From: Aphelocoma coerulescens
Lineage: Eukaryota; Chordata; Aves; Passeriformes; Corvidae
Direction: 5' to 3'
NCBI RefSeq assembly: GCF_041296385.1
Contig: NW_027183609.1
Coordinates: forward strand, 1-64,000
DNA length: 64,000 bases
Notes under the pieces: generated by a model
Database searches by the model: none
Told to the model about the DNA's origin: nothing
The model's input: the letters and a program-made list of their open reading frames with translations, nothing else
In this document: one piece after another, positions 28,880 to 41,155 of the stretch
Layout: every line of letters starts with the position of its first letter
Numbering within the stretch: the first letter of the stretch is position 1
Translations under genes and position numbers: made by a program

Positions 28880-31380
28880 CTATGGCATGTGAATATCCTG
28901 CATCCAAGGATCACAGGACAGGTCTTCTAATGAGGGCCTTTCCGAGGAGAGCACGGTTAAACACCGTCGGATGAGATCCTGGCACTCTGCGGAGAGAAAG
29001 CAGAAAGCGCCAGTCAGTTGCAGAAGGCTCCTGTCCGCTTTGCCCCACTCTTGCCATGGCCAGGCCGTGCTGCGTGTGCTCAGGGCTGTGCCTAAACTTT
29101 GCCATCAATTCTTTCTTTTGGAGAGCAGGAGAGCAGGACATTGCCACCTGCTCAGCAGCTGCCAGTGCGGGATGCTCCTGAGCCCGCTGCTGTCTCCCAG
29201 CACTGCTATTCCCCCCGTGCTGCAGAGACGAGGATCCACCTGGAGAGAGCCGTCGTGGGAGCGAGAGCCGGCCCCAGGTGCTGTGCCAGCCCCTCCTGAA
29301 AGGGTGCTCCCCGCAGACCATCTGGTGCAGCACGATGCCCAGGGACCAGACGGTCGCTGCCTCGCCGTGGTACCAGCCTAACAGGGTCCATTCCGGGGGG
29401 CTGTAGGACGGTGTTCCTATGGAATAGAGGTGGAGTTCTTCAGGGGGACGCTGCCTGCTCCCAGAGCCTCGCCCCAGCATCCCTGGGCATGCGGGGGCCG
29501 CAGCAGCGGCACGCGGCGTGACCCGCTGCCCTCTCGCCAGCACCTGGGACTTGCGTACAAACTGGGGGTTGGAAAAGAAGCCGCTGGTGTCGCAAGAGGG
29601 CAGCGGAAGCCCTGGCAAGGCCCGAGCATTCCATGCAAAGGAAAAACCCACTTGGTGCTGGGGAAAAACCACGCTTTCATCCTCCCTGCCTGCACTGCCC
29701 CAGAAACCATTCTTAAGCCAAGGCAAGCACGGGCAGCAGAGCAGTCCGAGCCCTGTCTCGCCTGCACACCAAACGGGCTGGAGCACAGGTTCTGGGCCCC
29801 CCTCTCTGCTACCCCCACCCACGGGTGTTTCTGTGACGCTGGCTGCCCCAGCCCCAGCGCCAGTCCTGGGCAGAGTGGCTGGCGAAGGCTGCCAGCAAGG
29901 CTGGAAAATAGCCCTTCAGCCAGCGCCGCTCAAAAGCAGCTCAGCTGAAGACTCCGGCTGCCATGACTGGCAGCAAAAGGGAGAATCCCCCCTGCCACAG
30001 CTGGCTTTGGGCTGTGAGATGTTGGGCCGTGAGATGTTGGGCTGTGAGATGCCGCTACCAGGAGCCTCCCCCTGCGTGGGCTCACCTGCAAAGCTGGTGT
30101 AGGCTGCGGCTTGCAGGTAGGTGCCACAGCCAAAGTCGATGAGTTTGGCCTGCCCGGTTGCCAGGTCAACCAGGATGTTCTCCGGTTTGATGTCCCGGTG
30201 CAGGACCCCGCAGCTGGTGCAGTGCCGCACGGCCTCCAGCACCTGGCGGAACAGGTGCCGCGCCACCTCCTCGCACAGGAAGCCCCGTGCCCAAATGAAG
30301 TGAAGGAGGTCCTGAGACCGCTCCGGGCGCTCCAGCACCATCACCACGTTGTTGGGGAGCTCCAGCCACTCGTGGAGCTGGACGATGCCAGGGAAGCCAG
30401 CGGACACCTTGTCCAGCAGCACGATCTCCAGTGGTGCTCGGGTGCCGTCGGGCTGTGGGAGGAGCACGGTGCTGTCAGCGGAGCTGATGCCGTGCCGGGG
30501 CTCGGGAAGCCCTCAGCCAGCCGGGGACGCTCTGCGCGCTCCGCTGGCCCCACGGCCGCTCTCCCTCGAAGTGTTCTGGCGGCTTCCACCCTGCCGGGCC
30601 TCGGCTCATCCCCGCCCGTCGCGCCCCGGCTTCTCCCGCTGCCCCTCGCTCACTCACCAGCTCGCCCCAATGGCCGATGCGGTTCCGCGGCACCCGTTTG
30701 ATGGCCACCTGCAAGGCAAGGGGAGCAGCGGGCTGAGCTCGCCGCCCGCCGTGCCCAGCCCCATGCTCCTTCTCCTCCTCCTTTGCCCCCCGCCTCCTGC
30801 GCCCGCCGCCGGCCCCGCCACTCACCGAGGCGCCGTCCGAGAGCCGCGTGGCCGCGAAGACGCTGCCGAAGCCGCCGCGCCCCAGCAGCGAACCCAGCCG
30901 GTAGCGCTCCTTCAGGCCCTGCTGCGCCTTCCGTGCCCGCGAGACGCGGCCGTCAGCGCTCGGCCCGGGGCCAGGAACGGCCCCCGAGCGCCGCTCAACC
31001 GCCCCGGGCCGGCCATCCCCACATGGGGGCTCTTTTGGAGGGGCCACCGGCGGCTCGGGGCCGGCGACCGCGCTCAAGAGCGGCGGAGCTCGGAGCGGGG
31101 AAGACGCTGCGGAGGCGGCGGGAGCGGCCGCGCCGCCTGTGTCCCCGGCGGGCCCCGGGAGGAGCCGAGGCCGGGACCGGGGCCGGGGCCGGGGCCGGGG
31201 TAGGGGTCGGGCCAGCCGGAGCCAGGGGCTGGCGATGCTGCCCAGGAGCCAGGCACTGATGCCCGCCCAGCAGCGCCACAGCCAGGACGGCGAGAGCCGG
31301 GCGGAGGCGGGACCGCGGCGGGACGCCCGGGGGCGGGGAGGGGGCAGCCCCGCCCGGGGCCGGGGGCGGGCCGGGGGCAT
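28880..31380 (-). CDS. PIM1-like serine/threonine kinase, copy B, five exons, intact
   Basis: Exons on the minus strand are 31380-30826, 30708-30658, 30452-30086, 29416-29240 and 28986-28880, giving 418 residues. By eye the only amino acid difference from copy A is Pro185 to Ser, the last codon of exon 1 (CCG to TCG, next to the splice donor). A change in exon 5 (TCA to TCG) is silent. Lys189, Glu211, Asp289 and DFG 308-310 are all present, as is the PIM-type hinge. Two near-identical intact genes may raise dose or be kept alike by gene conversion. The 5' leader carries the same CTGCTGCCG repeat. If A and B are collapsed haplotypes, this is an allele and not a paralogue. Confidence 0.92.
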
Positions 31381-31760
31381 GGCCCGGCCGGGCCTGGGGA
31401 GAGGGAGGCCGCGGGAGGGGGGGTTGGGGAACGAAAGGGAGAGCGGGAGAGGGTGCGAGACACTGGGAGAGGGAGAGGAGGAGCAGGAGAAGGGACGCAG
31501 AGGGTTCGTGGACTCGCTGCTTTTGTGCTGCTGCCGCTGCTGCCGCTGCTGCCGCTGCTGCCGCTGCTGCCGCTGAAGCGCTGGGAGCGTTTGTCCGCGT
31601 GTCCGTGTGTCCGGTGCCCGTGTGTCCGTTCCCCCCCGCGCGCCCCACGGCCGAGCCCCGCGCGCCCCGGGGCAGCACGGGCCGCTCCGCTCCGGGGCCG
31701 AGGCGGAGTCCCGGAGCATCTCTTCCTCCCGAAGCCACACCAAACCCGCTCGGCCATTGG
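30459..31760 (-). promoter_or_regulatory. CpG island and likely promoter of PIM1-like copy B
   Basis: Counterpart of the island in copy A, with the same inverted CCAAT box near 31756. One change near 31731 (gcagcc to gaagcc) lies close to it. Confidence 0.5.
31524..31576. repeat. CTGCTGCCG tandem repeat in PIM1-like 5' leader, copy B
   Basis: Same copy number by eye as in copy A. Confidence 0.8.
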
Positions 31761-31883
31761 GAGCAGTTTTGCACACGTTTCCCTTTGAAGGGCTCCTCTC
31801 TACCCCCATTTCCAAGGAGTCTCCCTGGGGTTTTGGCACCTGCAGCGACAGGGCAGCGATTGGGCTTCAAAGTGCAAGAAAGA

Positions 31884-32104
31884 CATGGAGGGGCTGGAGC
31901 ACGTCCAGAGATGGGAATGGAGCTGGGGAAGGCTCTGGAGGAATTCTGAGGGGCAGCTGAGGGATCTGAGGGGGCTGAGCCTGGAGGAAAGGAGGCTCAG
32001 GGGGGACCTCGCTCTCTCCAAGTCCCTGACAGGAGGGGGCAGCCAGGAGGGGTGGGGCTCTGCTGCCAAGGGAAAGCACGAGAGGAAATGGGCTCGGGGG
32101 AACT
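31884..32104 (+). mobile_element. CR1 LINE fragment, copy B
   Basis: Counterpart of 6025-6245, with a few base changes (for example gaattctgagg for gacttctgagg). Confidence 0.75.
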
Positions 32105-32680
32105 CTTGGGGTGGATGGTGGGGAAATTCTCATCCTCCGTGTCTCGACAAAGGGGGAGGGGGGCAGGGGTGGGGCACGACCTAGGGACACGGGGGTGGTG
32201 ACGCTGGGCTGGGGACACGGGAAAGGGCACGGGAAGCCAAAGCCCCGCTGAGCGCTGGCGCTGGGCTGGCACGGGGTGAGCCGGCAGCAGGGCCCCGCAG
32301 CCCTGAGGGACTCGCCCTGACGGCTGGGGAGTATTGATCCCGGTCTCTAAAAAATGAGACTCAGTAAAATATCATTAAAAGGTGCCTCCTTCTCCTTCTC
32401 CTCCTCTCCCATCCTTTCTCCTGCTCCCCCCGGGCCCAGCGCCCACCCTTGGCCCCCCGTTTTCCCAGCGCGGTCGCATCCCGCGGGAGGAGCCGGGATG
32501 GAGCCGGGAGAGGTCGGGCTGGGGCAGCGCTGGGCTCTGGGCCCGGCCTGGGCGCCCCCCACGCGCCCCCTCCTCAAATTCCCCTGGCGGGGGGCGCTGG
32601 GAGCGAGGGGGGGCGCAGGCGGGGTCCGGGTGGGGACGCAGGCGGGGTCCGGGTGGGGAGCGCTGAGCGCTGCGGGTCTG

Positions 32681-32724
32681 CCTGGCAACTGGTGAGTCAC
32701 CAGCGCCGCGCGCTCTGATTGGCT
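32681..32724 (+). promoter_or_regulatory. MHC class II X1-X2-Y promoter module, copy B (orphan)
   Basis: X1, X2 and Y boxes and their spacing are the same as in copy A. Upstream, a 23-base GC-rich unit (acgcaggcggggtccgggtg) is doubled relative to A. Confidence 0.7.
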
Positions 32725-33182
32725 GAAGGTTGTTCAACGCCTTCTCTGATTATCTGATACTCGCGGGGGATTTTGGTTGGTCGTTGGGGGCTGTGGGGCG
32801 GCTTAGGGGGGGGGTCTCTGCGCCTTTGGGGTTCGCTGGGTGCCGATTTGGGGTTCAGGTGCCTCCCAAGGGCCCCCCGGGGGGGGGGTGACACAGGGGT
32901 GACACACGGGGGTCCCCATTCTCGATCCATCCTGGGGCCGGTTCTGCCCCCTCCACTCTCGGTCCCCCCGCGGGATCCCCCAAAGTCCCTTCCCACTGTT
33001 TCCCAATAAACGGGACCGGGGCGAACTGGGAAGCCTTCCTGGAAACACTGGGAGCAGCCGGGCAGGGGCAGAGTGACAGCGGGGCTGGGGGGGACACACG
33101 ACCCCCAAAATCAGCGCGGGGATGGAGCGGGGGGTCCTGGCCGGGCCCGAGGCCACGGGGAGGGGCTGCGGCCACCGGCGGC

Positions 33183-33370
33183 TCAGGAGCTCTGTGGGCA
33201 GAGCAAAGGGGGTGACACCGGGCTGGGGGGCCCCGGGGGAGCACAGAGCTCCAGGAGAGGGGGGACGCGACCCCCGGGCCCCTCCCATCACCTGCTTGTG
33301 CAGGTAGAAGCCGAGCCCCAGCGCCAGGAAGACGAAGGCCAACACGAAGCCCCCGATCCCCGTCAGCATC
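33183..33370 (-). pseudogene. MHC class II beta chain, last two exons only, copy B
   Basis: Transmembrane exon (33369 down to 33292) reads MLTGIGGFVLAFVF.. and ends LHKQ at a GT donor. The final exon (33191-33183) gives Ser-Ser-stop. It differs from copy A by Gly to Ala, Val to Leu and Arg to His changes in the membrane segment. This is more amino acid change in 26 codons than the whole PIM gene shows between copies. Exons 1-3 are missing. Confidence 0.83.
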
Positions 33371-33548
33371 TTGGGGGGTGGGGGGGCAGCCTTGGGGGGG
33401 GAGGGGAACACAGATACAGGAAACGGCGGTGGCTGTCGGGAAGGGACCGGAAAGGACTGGGACAGAATGGGATGAACTGGGAGAGAATGGGACACCAGGA
33501 TACACTGGGACCAGTGAATCAGGGGGATGGGGAGCAGAAGAATTCGTT

Positions 33549-34110
33549 TGTCAGGAGCAATGCATCTAGCTTGGTCAGCATAGCAGAGCAGGAAGAAAAG
33601 ATAGGAGACCGCTGATAAGACCAGCGGGAGTCTCAGACAGACATCCTGCCTCATCCCAAAACTAGCTCAAACCAGTGCCAAAGCTTAAACCCAGGCCAAA
33701 GGTATAAAAGAGCATGCGCAGGAGAGAAAGGTGAAAAGTTCAGACGAGGAAGACTCCCCCTGACTTCATCAAAAGACCCTCGGAAGACCCCTACCACAAC
33801 CACCAAACAACACTGCACAAGCGCTACGCGGATGTAAATGACTTTTGAGTTCACTATAAAACCAAGCGAGGCTGGGCGGGGCTAGGTGATGAATATGTAT
33901 AAGTTTGTTAGGAAACTTAATGAATATGGAACTTGTAACCCAGTAAATACCGAGCTGAATGCAGCTGTCGGCACGCGTGATTTTGGAGGAGCGATCCCCC
34001 GTGCGTCCCAGCGCTGGAATAAAGCATACCCACCTACTTTACTACTTATTTAGTAGTGGAGTTCTGTCCGCTTTTCATTATAACTCAAGCTATATTAGCA
34101 TCTTGTTACT
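33549..34110 (+). mobile_element. Solo ERV LTR
   Basis: Has LTR hallmarks in order: two TATA-like boxes (tataaaag 33703-33710, tataaaa 33855-33861), a polyadenylation signal AATAAA at 34018-34023 and a T-rich end. No internal retroviral sequence adjoins it. It interrupts the minisatellite at the right edge of duplication B. The exact ends and target-site duplication could not be fixed by eye. Confidence 0.7.
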
Positions 34111-34199
34111 TTGACCCCAGTTATAATGTTAACTAGTTAATATCTGCATAGAAAGGTTATTCTTAACATGTTTACACATCATTTACAAGCAGCAGTTTT

Positions 34200-35045
34200 T
34201 TCCTCCTAGTTGTAGAAAGAGGAGGGAGTGAGGACATGTAGAGAAAGACAACTTGACGGCACCAAGGTCAGTGGAAAGAAAGAGGGGCAGGAGATGCTCC
34301 CAGCGTCGGAGTCGAGATTTTCTCTGCAAGCCGTGCTGAGGACTGGGATAAAACAAACTGTCTCCCTGGGATCCATGAAGTCCACGGGGGGATGCAGAGA
34401 TCCACTCCCAGCCCGTGGGAAAAGGTGCTCACAGCGGAGCGGCTGGGTGCTACAAAAGCTGTAATCCAGGGGGAGACCTGAACAGGGAGAGAGGGCTCCT
34501 GCTTCCAGAGATAGAGAAAGAGGGCCCTTGCTTCCGAACTGAAGCAGCTGATCCTTAAAAGACTACACCCCATGGACTAATGACCACACCTGCAGTTTTG
34601 GGAAGACCGTTTTGCCCGTGGGAGGGACTCACGTTACAGCAGGCTGGGAGGGATTGATACTCGTGAAATTAGAAACGCGCTGGAGAAGTGCACAGAGAAC
34701 TGTCTCCTGTGGGAAGGAGCCCATGGCAGAGCAGAAGAAAGAGACTCCTCTCCCTGAGGGAACTGAAGAAAGATCTCGAGTGATGAACTGGCTTGAACAC
34801 TCCCAGGCCCTGTCTCCCTGCGCTGTCGGAGGGAAAGAGGGAGGGGATGGAGAGGAAAAAAGGTGTTTGAAAGGCTTATTTTCTTCCTCATTATCCTACT
34901 CCGTTAATAATAAATTTACTTTATGCCTTTAAGTTTGAGCCTGTTTTGAACTTAGAATGTTTTTCTCCCAATCCTTATCTCAACTCATGAGCCCTTCGTG
35001 ATGATTTTCATGGCTACCTGATATTTGAGACAGTGTCAAACCACG
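34200..35045 (+). mobile_element. Second ERV LTR-like element
   Basis: The last 200 bases resemble a passerine ERV LTR end: ccgttaataataaatttac with AATAAA at 34909-34914, then tttgagcctgttttgaac and a terminal segment ending in gtgtcaaaccacgac. The 5' part is purine-rich. No coding capacity. Confidence 0.6.
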
Positions 35046-37380
35046 ACAGTGGCCCTTGTGTTCCATGTGGCCCCTCTCTGTCACAAGTGACCCTTGGTTC
35101 CATGAGATTGTCACAATGGTCCCCATGTAGCCCTGAGGCTGCGCTGTCAGCTGTCACTATGGACGCTGGATTCCACAGGAGCTGGCAATGGCCCAGTGGC
35201 ACCTGCGTCCTCTGAGGCCCCGCCTTGTCAGTGGAGCCGTGTTTCCATGAGATTCCATGTTGGCACAGGGGCCTGCTGAGTTCCATGAGGCTGCGTCGTG
35301 TCCCAATGGACAATCTCGCTGCCCTCAGCTCTGCGCTGCCATTGCCAGCCCTGCCCTGACCTCTGCCCAGCCTCACCCTCTGTGCCTTGGACACACACAC
35401 ATGCCCTGAGCTCATCCTCCCTCTGGGTGCTTCTCCTGCCCCAGCGCTGCCCTGGGAGGGTTCATTCCTCACAGGAGCTGCTGTGTTTGTACTGGTGCAT
35501 TTTATAGCTCTGCTTCTGCCTCTCTGTCACTTGTGTCTCCACAGAGCTCTGCAGGGAGAAGATTCATGGAATGACAGAGGTGGGAAGAGCCCCCTGAGCC
35601 CCCTTGGCCAGGCTGTGGCTGGGCTGGAGTTGCCTTTGTCCAGAGCAGCCCCTGGGCTGCTGTGCTTGCCACTTGTGGCTGCAGCGGGCTTGGTCCCAGC
35701 CCAAGGCTTTGGCTGTCCCTGAGCAGGGCTGGCCCCGCATGAGGCGTCTCTGCAGCCCCCCCAAACCATGGGCTGGGGGTGGGCAAGTGTTCCCAAGGGC
35801 ACAGGGAGGGGACAGCTGGGCTGGACTGACCCAAGGGATCTCCCATTCCATGGGACGTCATGGTCAGCAATGGACTGGGGGAAAGGAAGGGGGCGAGAGG
35901 GTGTCTGGATTTTCTATATTGATCCATTTGTCTTCCAAGGCAGCCACTCCATGCACTGAATTCTTGCCTCCCTGTGGTTTCTTTGCTTCTGCATTTGGCC
36001 TTTGCTCTTTACTTCCTTTCCCTAACCATTAATCTCTCTTCATGGTGACTCACAGTTTTCTCAGCTTATTTTCTCCCGGTGCCTGGCTGGGGAGGGACAG
36101 TGCCAGAGACACTTGGTTGTCACTTGATGGACAGAGAGGTTTTACCACGGTCACCTTGCCCAAGCCTTCTCTTATGGGCACACCCAGAAGCGTCAGGGCT
36201 CTGTCGGGTGCCCACCCCTGAGCTGGGCTCATGCCCTGCTCACAGCCCCAGGGCTGCTCAGGGACACGAGTCCTTCCCTGGCACGCTCACAGACAGTTCA
36301 TTGCAGCACGGGCAGGGGCTCCCTGGGCTCTGCTGCCGCTGCCAGAGCCTGGCAGGGAGCTCAGCCCTGCGGGTGTCACCCTGCCCTGCCCCTGCCCGAG
36401 GTGCCCCACGGCCGCAGGGATGGGCACGGGGAGCTCTGTGCACAGGAGCTCATCCCAGCCCCGCATCCAGGGGGTTCCCAGGGCACGGCACTCTCTGGGA
36501 ACTCCAGGAACAGCTGAAGGTGTTTGTGCTCGCTGGGTTTATGTCCCCCCCCCCCCCCACACAGGGTGTTCAGGGCTGTGTCTTGTCTGTGCACTGCAAA
36601 CACGGAGCCCTGACCCGGTCCCTGGATGTCCCTCCATGGAGGGAAGAACAACCTCTGTGAGCTGGGCAGAGAGGCCCCTGCTGGCAGCGGCGCTGGCTTT
36701 GCCAGGGCACTGCTGGGTGCCCCCACCCTGAGCACTGCCACCCTTTGCTGCTCAGGGCTGGTTTCCTCTCCAGGGTGCTGCGTTGGGCACATCCTGGAGA
36801 CAAAATTGGGAAGGAGATTGAAGCTTTCAGGCCCTGCACTGGGGAGATGCCCTCGCATGATGGAAATGCTGCTGCAGAGCCCAGCTCTGTCCCAGCAGTG
36901 CCCACGGCCTGTCCCTGCCTGCAGTCCCTGGGCAGTCACACAGCAGGACTGGGACCCAGCTGACAGAGCCCTGAGGCCTGAAACCAACACAGGGGCTCTG
37001 CAGGGGAGTGTGGAAGGGAAGGAAGAGGAGTTACGGAGGAGAAGTCCTGGGGCTCCCTGGCAGTGCTCTCCTGCTGGGACTCTTTTCTCCCCCAGCTCTG
37101 CCCAGAGGCACCGACCCTGCAGCTCCAGAGAAGTCAGGGAGGAAAGATGTCAGGGAAACAAGACAACACAGGCTTCTTTCTTTTGTTCCAGCACACACAT
37201 ACTGTAGTGCAGCTCCCCGTTTCTACAGTCTCTGGGTCACACTGGAAAGGCAAATACCAAATTAAAGATGGAACAGACAAAGATTTTTGTGTGAACAAAT
37301 TCACAGCAGCGTAACACCTGTGTCAGCAGCAACAAACACAGGACACAGAGTGGGCATTAATGAGTCACATCAGAGCAGCT
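35046..37380. other. Dispersed repeats, no gene recognised
   Basis: Begins with units of the type tgtcacaa..cccttggttccatgag that also occur at 40600-40720 and 50860-51250. A block at 35320-35470 recurs inverted at about 51490-51670. A short C-run is at 36547-36559. It lies downstream of the olfactory receptor coding frame. Confidence 0.5.
35320..35470 (+). repeat. Dispersed repeat arm, inverted partner near 51490-51670
   Basis: cacatgccctgagctcatcc and ctctgggtgcttctcctgcc here match the reverse complement of ggatgagctcagggcatgtg and the following bases near 51550. Diverged, with small indels. Confidence 0.75.
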
Positions 37381-37398
37381 CTGCAGGAGAATGAGAGT

Positions 37399-38330
37399 TT
37401 ATTGCTGCTGAAAACCGGCCGTGATCCTTTTCCTCAGGGCATCCCTGAGCTCCTGCTTCCTCAGGCTGTAGATGAGGGGGTTCAGGGCTGGAGGCAGCAC
37501 CGAGTACAGAACTGACACTGCCACATCCAGGGATGGGGAGGAGATGGAGGGGGGCTTCAGGTAGGAAAATATAACAGTGCTGAGGAACAGAGAGAGCATG
37601 GCCAGGTGAGGGAGGCACGTGGAAAAGGCTTTGTGCCGGCCCTGCTCAGAGGGGATCTTCAGCACGGCCCTGAAGATCTGCACATAGGAGAAAACAATGA
37701 ACACAAAACAGCCAAATACCAAACAGACACTGACAGCGATGAGCCCAAGTTCCCTGAGGTAGGATTTGGAGCAGGAGAGCTTGAGGATGTGTGGGATTTC
37801 CCAGAAGAAGTGGCCCAGGCCATTGCCCTGGCACAGGGGCAGGGGAAATGTATTGGCCATGTGCATGAGAGTGTAGAGAAAGGCACTGGCCCAGGCAGCT
37901 GCTGCCATGTGGGCACAAGCTCTGCTGCCCAGGAGGGCCCCGTAGTGCAGGGCTTTGCAGATGGACACGTAGCGGTCGTAGCACATGATGAGGAGGAGGG
38001 AATACTCTGCTGAGATGAAGAACAGAAAGAAAAACACCTGAGCAGCACATGCTGAGTAGGAGAGGTGCCTGGTGCCCAGAGGGAATTGTGCATGGCCTTG
38101 GGGACAGTGGTGCAGATGGAGCCCAGGTCGCTGAGGGCCAGGCTGAGCAGGAAGAAGAACACGGGGCTGGGCAGGTGCTGGCCGCAGGCTCCGGCACTGA
38201 TGATGAGGCCGTTGGCCAGGAGGGCAGCCAGGGAGATGCCCAGGAAGAGGCAGAAGTGCAGGAGCTGCAGCTGCCGCGTGTCTGCCAATGCCAGCAGGAG
38301 GAAGTGCCTGATGGAGCTGCTGTTGGACAT
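37399..38330 (-). pseudogene. OR14-like olfactory receptor with one frameshift
   Basis: Seven-transmembrane odorant receptor of the OR14 type that is expanded in birds. The N-terminus (MSNSSSIRHFLLLAL, start 38330) through TM2 (SLALSDLGSICTT) is in one frame. From TM3 on (CAAQVFFF, MCYDRYVSICKALHY, KAFSTCLPHL, PPALNPLIYSLR, stop 37399-37401) the frame is shifted by one base. The break lies at about 38075-38085, between AMHNSLW and the TRHLSYS segment. Everything else is full length and free of stops. It is either a recent pseudogene or a base error in the assembly. Confidence 0.88.
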
Positions 38331-38399
38331 TTCTGCACTCTGGACTGTTGGAAGAAGGCATTGACAAGCTGGGACAGATTCCCCTGAGTCAATCCTATG

Positions 38400-40790
38400 C
38401 TATTTTCTTAGGAATCCCCTCAAAACAACTTCTCCTCCTGTGACAGAACTTGGCTAAGCTTTTTGATTTCTGAGCTCAGGTTTGTGCTGCTGCCTCATCC
38501 TCAGCGTTGCTCTCAGCCTGAACACTGGGGGCCCAGAGGGAAAACAGGGCTCCCTGTGCCCCAGTGCAGTCGGACCTGCTGGTCCCCACACAGGTGCCCT
38601 TTGCTCATTTCACCTCCCTCTATTTCCTGGTGATTGTACTTAAAATGGGCTTGAAAAATAAAGTGACTTTTTGAAGGCCCCAATTTCAAAACCATTGCTC
38701 TAAACCCTTCTTCCTTTCCCTGTGCAGCTGTGGTTGCTCTGGCTCTCTGCTGCCTGCAGTTGTGCCTCCTGGCAGCTGTTTCTCTGGGTCCAAGGCTTGT
38801 CCCTGCCAGTGCTGCCAGAGCCCAGCCCAGCCCTGGGGGCTCAGCTCTGCCCTGCAGAGCCCTCCCAGCACAGGGCACTGCCCAGGGGCATCTCCCTGGC
38901 AGCAGGGCCTGAAGGGCAGCTCAGACAAAGGGAGATGCTGCAAGCCAAGGTGCTGCTGGTGCTGTCTGCAGGCAGAGGAGTGTGAGGAGGCACTTCCTGA
39001 GGGAGATCTGAGGCAGAGCTGCTGATCCCCAGGGCAGCAGTGCAGGAGTCTCAGTGACACAGACAAACCTGAGAGCCCCTTTCCCTTCCCTTGAGGAGAA
39101 AGCTGAGAGCAGCTCTGGCCATGCAGCACCACCTCCCCAGCAGGAGGAGTCTGCCCTGAGGGGGGCCGCTCCTTCCACCTCCAACTCCTCCCCACAGCCC
39201 ATGGGGAGCTCCCAGGCAGGCTGAGAGCTGCCCCTGGCAGGTGGCAGATGCCCTGGCCTGGCAAAGAGCCCTCAGGGCTGCAGGAGCTGCTCTGCAGGAC
39301 AGCCCTGGGCACCCCTGGCTCCTGCCCACCTTCAGAGCCTGCAGCCGGCCCTGGCAGCAGGAGCCGTCCTGCCCTGTCCCTCTGACAGTGCCCAGGGCAG
39401 CCCCGCTCTGCAGCACATCCTCCCCCAAGGCAGGAACGGCAGCAGAGCCATCCTCACAGCCATGGCAGCCGTGTCATGGGCCAGCTCTAGAGGATCCCTG
39501 CAGCCAGAGACTCACTGTGTCCCACGCTGTGAAGGTTTCTCCACGAATGAGTTCAGAGCTGTCCTTCCAGCTGCTTTAGCTAGCTCTCTGCTCACTCCTC
39601 CCAGGTACCTGCAGGCAGTGCCCTCAGCCCTGCTGGGCAGGCAGAGGAGCTGCTCCTCAGCAGAGCTGCCTCTTTGAAGCTCTCGCTGGTTGCCAGGAGC
39701 TTGAGAGTTCCCTCTGTGCCAGGAGCCCGGCCCAGCTCAGCAGCACAGCAGCAGCACAAGGACTTTAATGACCCTCTCAGGCCTTTGGTGTTGTTCACAT
39801 CAGACTCAGTCCCTCAGAGCGTCTTCAAAAAACTTCTCAAGAACTCAAAGATTCAAAGTCCAAAGTTTCTTGAACTTTTAATGGGTCCCATCAGGACACG
39901 ACTCACGTGAAAGTGTCCCCAGGTTCCAGTGAGAGCAGAACTCTGGAGGCAGCGATGGCAGGTGGGGACAAGCAAGGGAAAGGTGTCTCTGGTGCTGAGC
40001 AAACCTGGCTGTGTTCCCTGAGTGCAAAGGGCCAAGGCCTGAGCCCCAGCCCCTGGCAAGGCAGATCCTGTCCCTCCCTCAGTGCTCAGGGCTCTTGCCG
40101 GGGCACTGGGAAGTGGGGATGGGCAGTGCCCAGGGCAGCACCATGGGGCGGCCCCTGCCAGGCTGCTGGGCAGGGACAAGGAGGCACTGAGGCCCCAGGG
40201 CTGCAAGGGTCACTTGTCTCCTGCTGGCCTCAGGGCCAGGGCCAGCAGCCGTGGCCAAAGGGCTGCACAAGTTGGCTCTGTCAGGGCCTTGCAGCTGCTG
40301 CCCATCCCTCTGCCCTCTGCAGCCCAGGCTGTGCCACGCTGTCCCTGCCCTGCCCCTCTGTCCCTGCAGGCTGTCCTCATCCCCCCGGCTGCCCCACCTG
40401 GCTGGCCCCTTCCTTTGCCGGCAGCTCTGCGTCCTGCCTGCCTCTACCTGGGCACACAAAGCCTTGGGCTGCTCCAGGCTCCTTCTGGGGGACGTGTTGC
40501 ACCCCAGCCCTGCCTGGGAGGGAAATTCCTTTCTCCTGGTGTCCACTCTGGACCTCCCCAGCTGCCCTGTCACAAAGGCCCCTCGGTTCTTTGGGGCCCA
40601 GCAGTGCCACAGTGGCCCCTTGGCTCCATGGAACGCCACAGGGTCACAATGGTTCCCTTGGTGCCACCAGCCCTGCAGGGTCACAACGGCCCCTGGGTTC
40701 CACGAGGCCACGCGGGGTCACAGTGGTCTCCAGAGGAAGGGCAGCACCGAGCCCCAGGGTTTCAGGGGCAGATGAGACACAGCCACCAGA
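38400..40790. other. No gene recognised
   Basis: GC-rich sequence with tggcaggcagaggag and ggcagcagtgcagg type low-order repetition. Frames on both strands are open by composition only. Confidence 0.5.
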
Positions 40791-40794
40791 GGCC

Positions 40795-41155
40795 AAGGCC
40801 AGCCACATCTGTCTGTCCTGGCAGGTTTGTCTGGGAGCAGCCCTTGGATATTGGGAATTTGGGAGGTGGAATCCCAATTTTGGCCATGGGCACCTTGTTG
40901 AGAAGGATGGGTTTATTCCACATGAAAGTAAAGCACAAAGTCCAAGAGTTTAGGAAGAAGATGAGAGGTGGCCACCATGGGTGAGGGCAGCCAGACCTGT
41001 CTCTCATGGCAGCTTTTGTCTGGGAGCAATCCTTGGATAGACAGAATTTGGGAGGTAGAATTTCAGTTTTGGCCATGGGAGCCTGGATGAGAAGGACGGT
41101 TCTTTTCCTTAGGAAGGAAAGCACGAAGCCCCAGGAGCCCCAGGGCTCCTGAGCC
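40795..41155. repeat. Two-copy tandem duplication, period about 189 bases
   Basis: The block gtctgggagcagcccttggata..ttttggccatgggcacc..gagaaggatgg recurs about 189 bases on with roughly one change in seven. Frame-neutral; no product seen. Confidence 0.8.

Larger units (their letters stand above)
25450..33515. repeat. Segmental duplication copy B
   Basis: Direct copy of 1-7650. It carries about 430 extra bases at 25585-26005. It ends a short way into the ACTGGGA minisatellite, then passes into an LTR at 33549. Confidence 0.93.
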
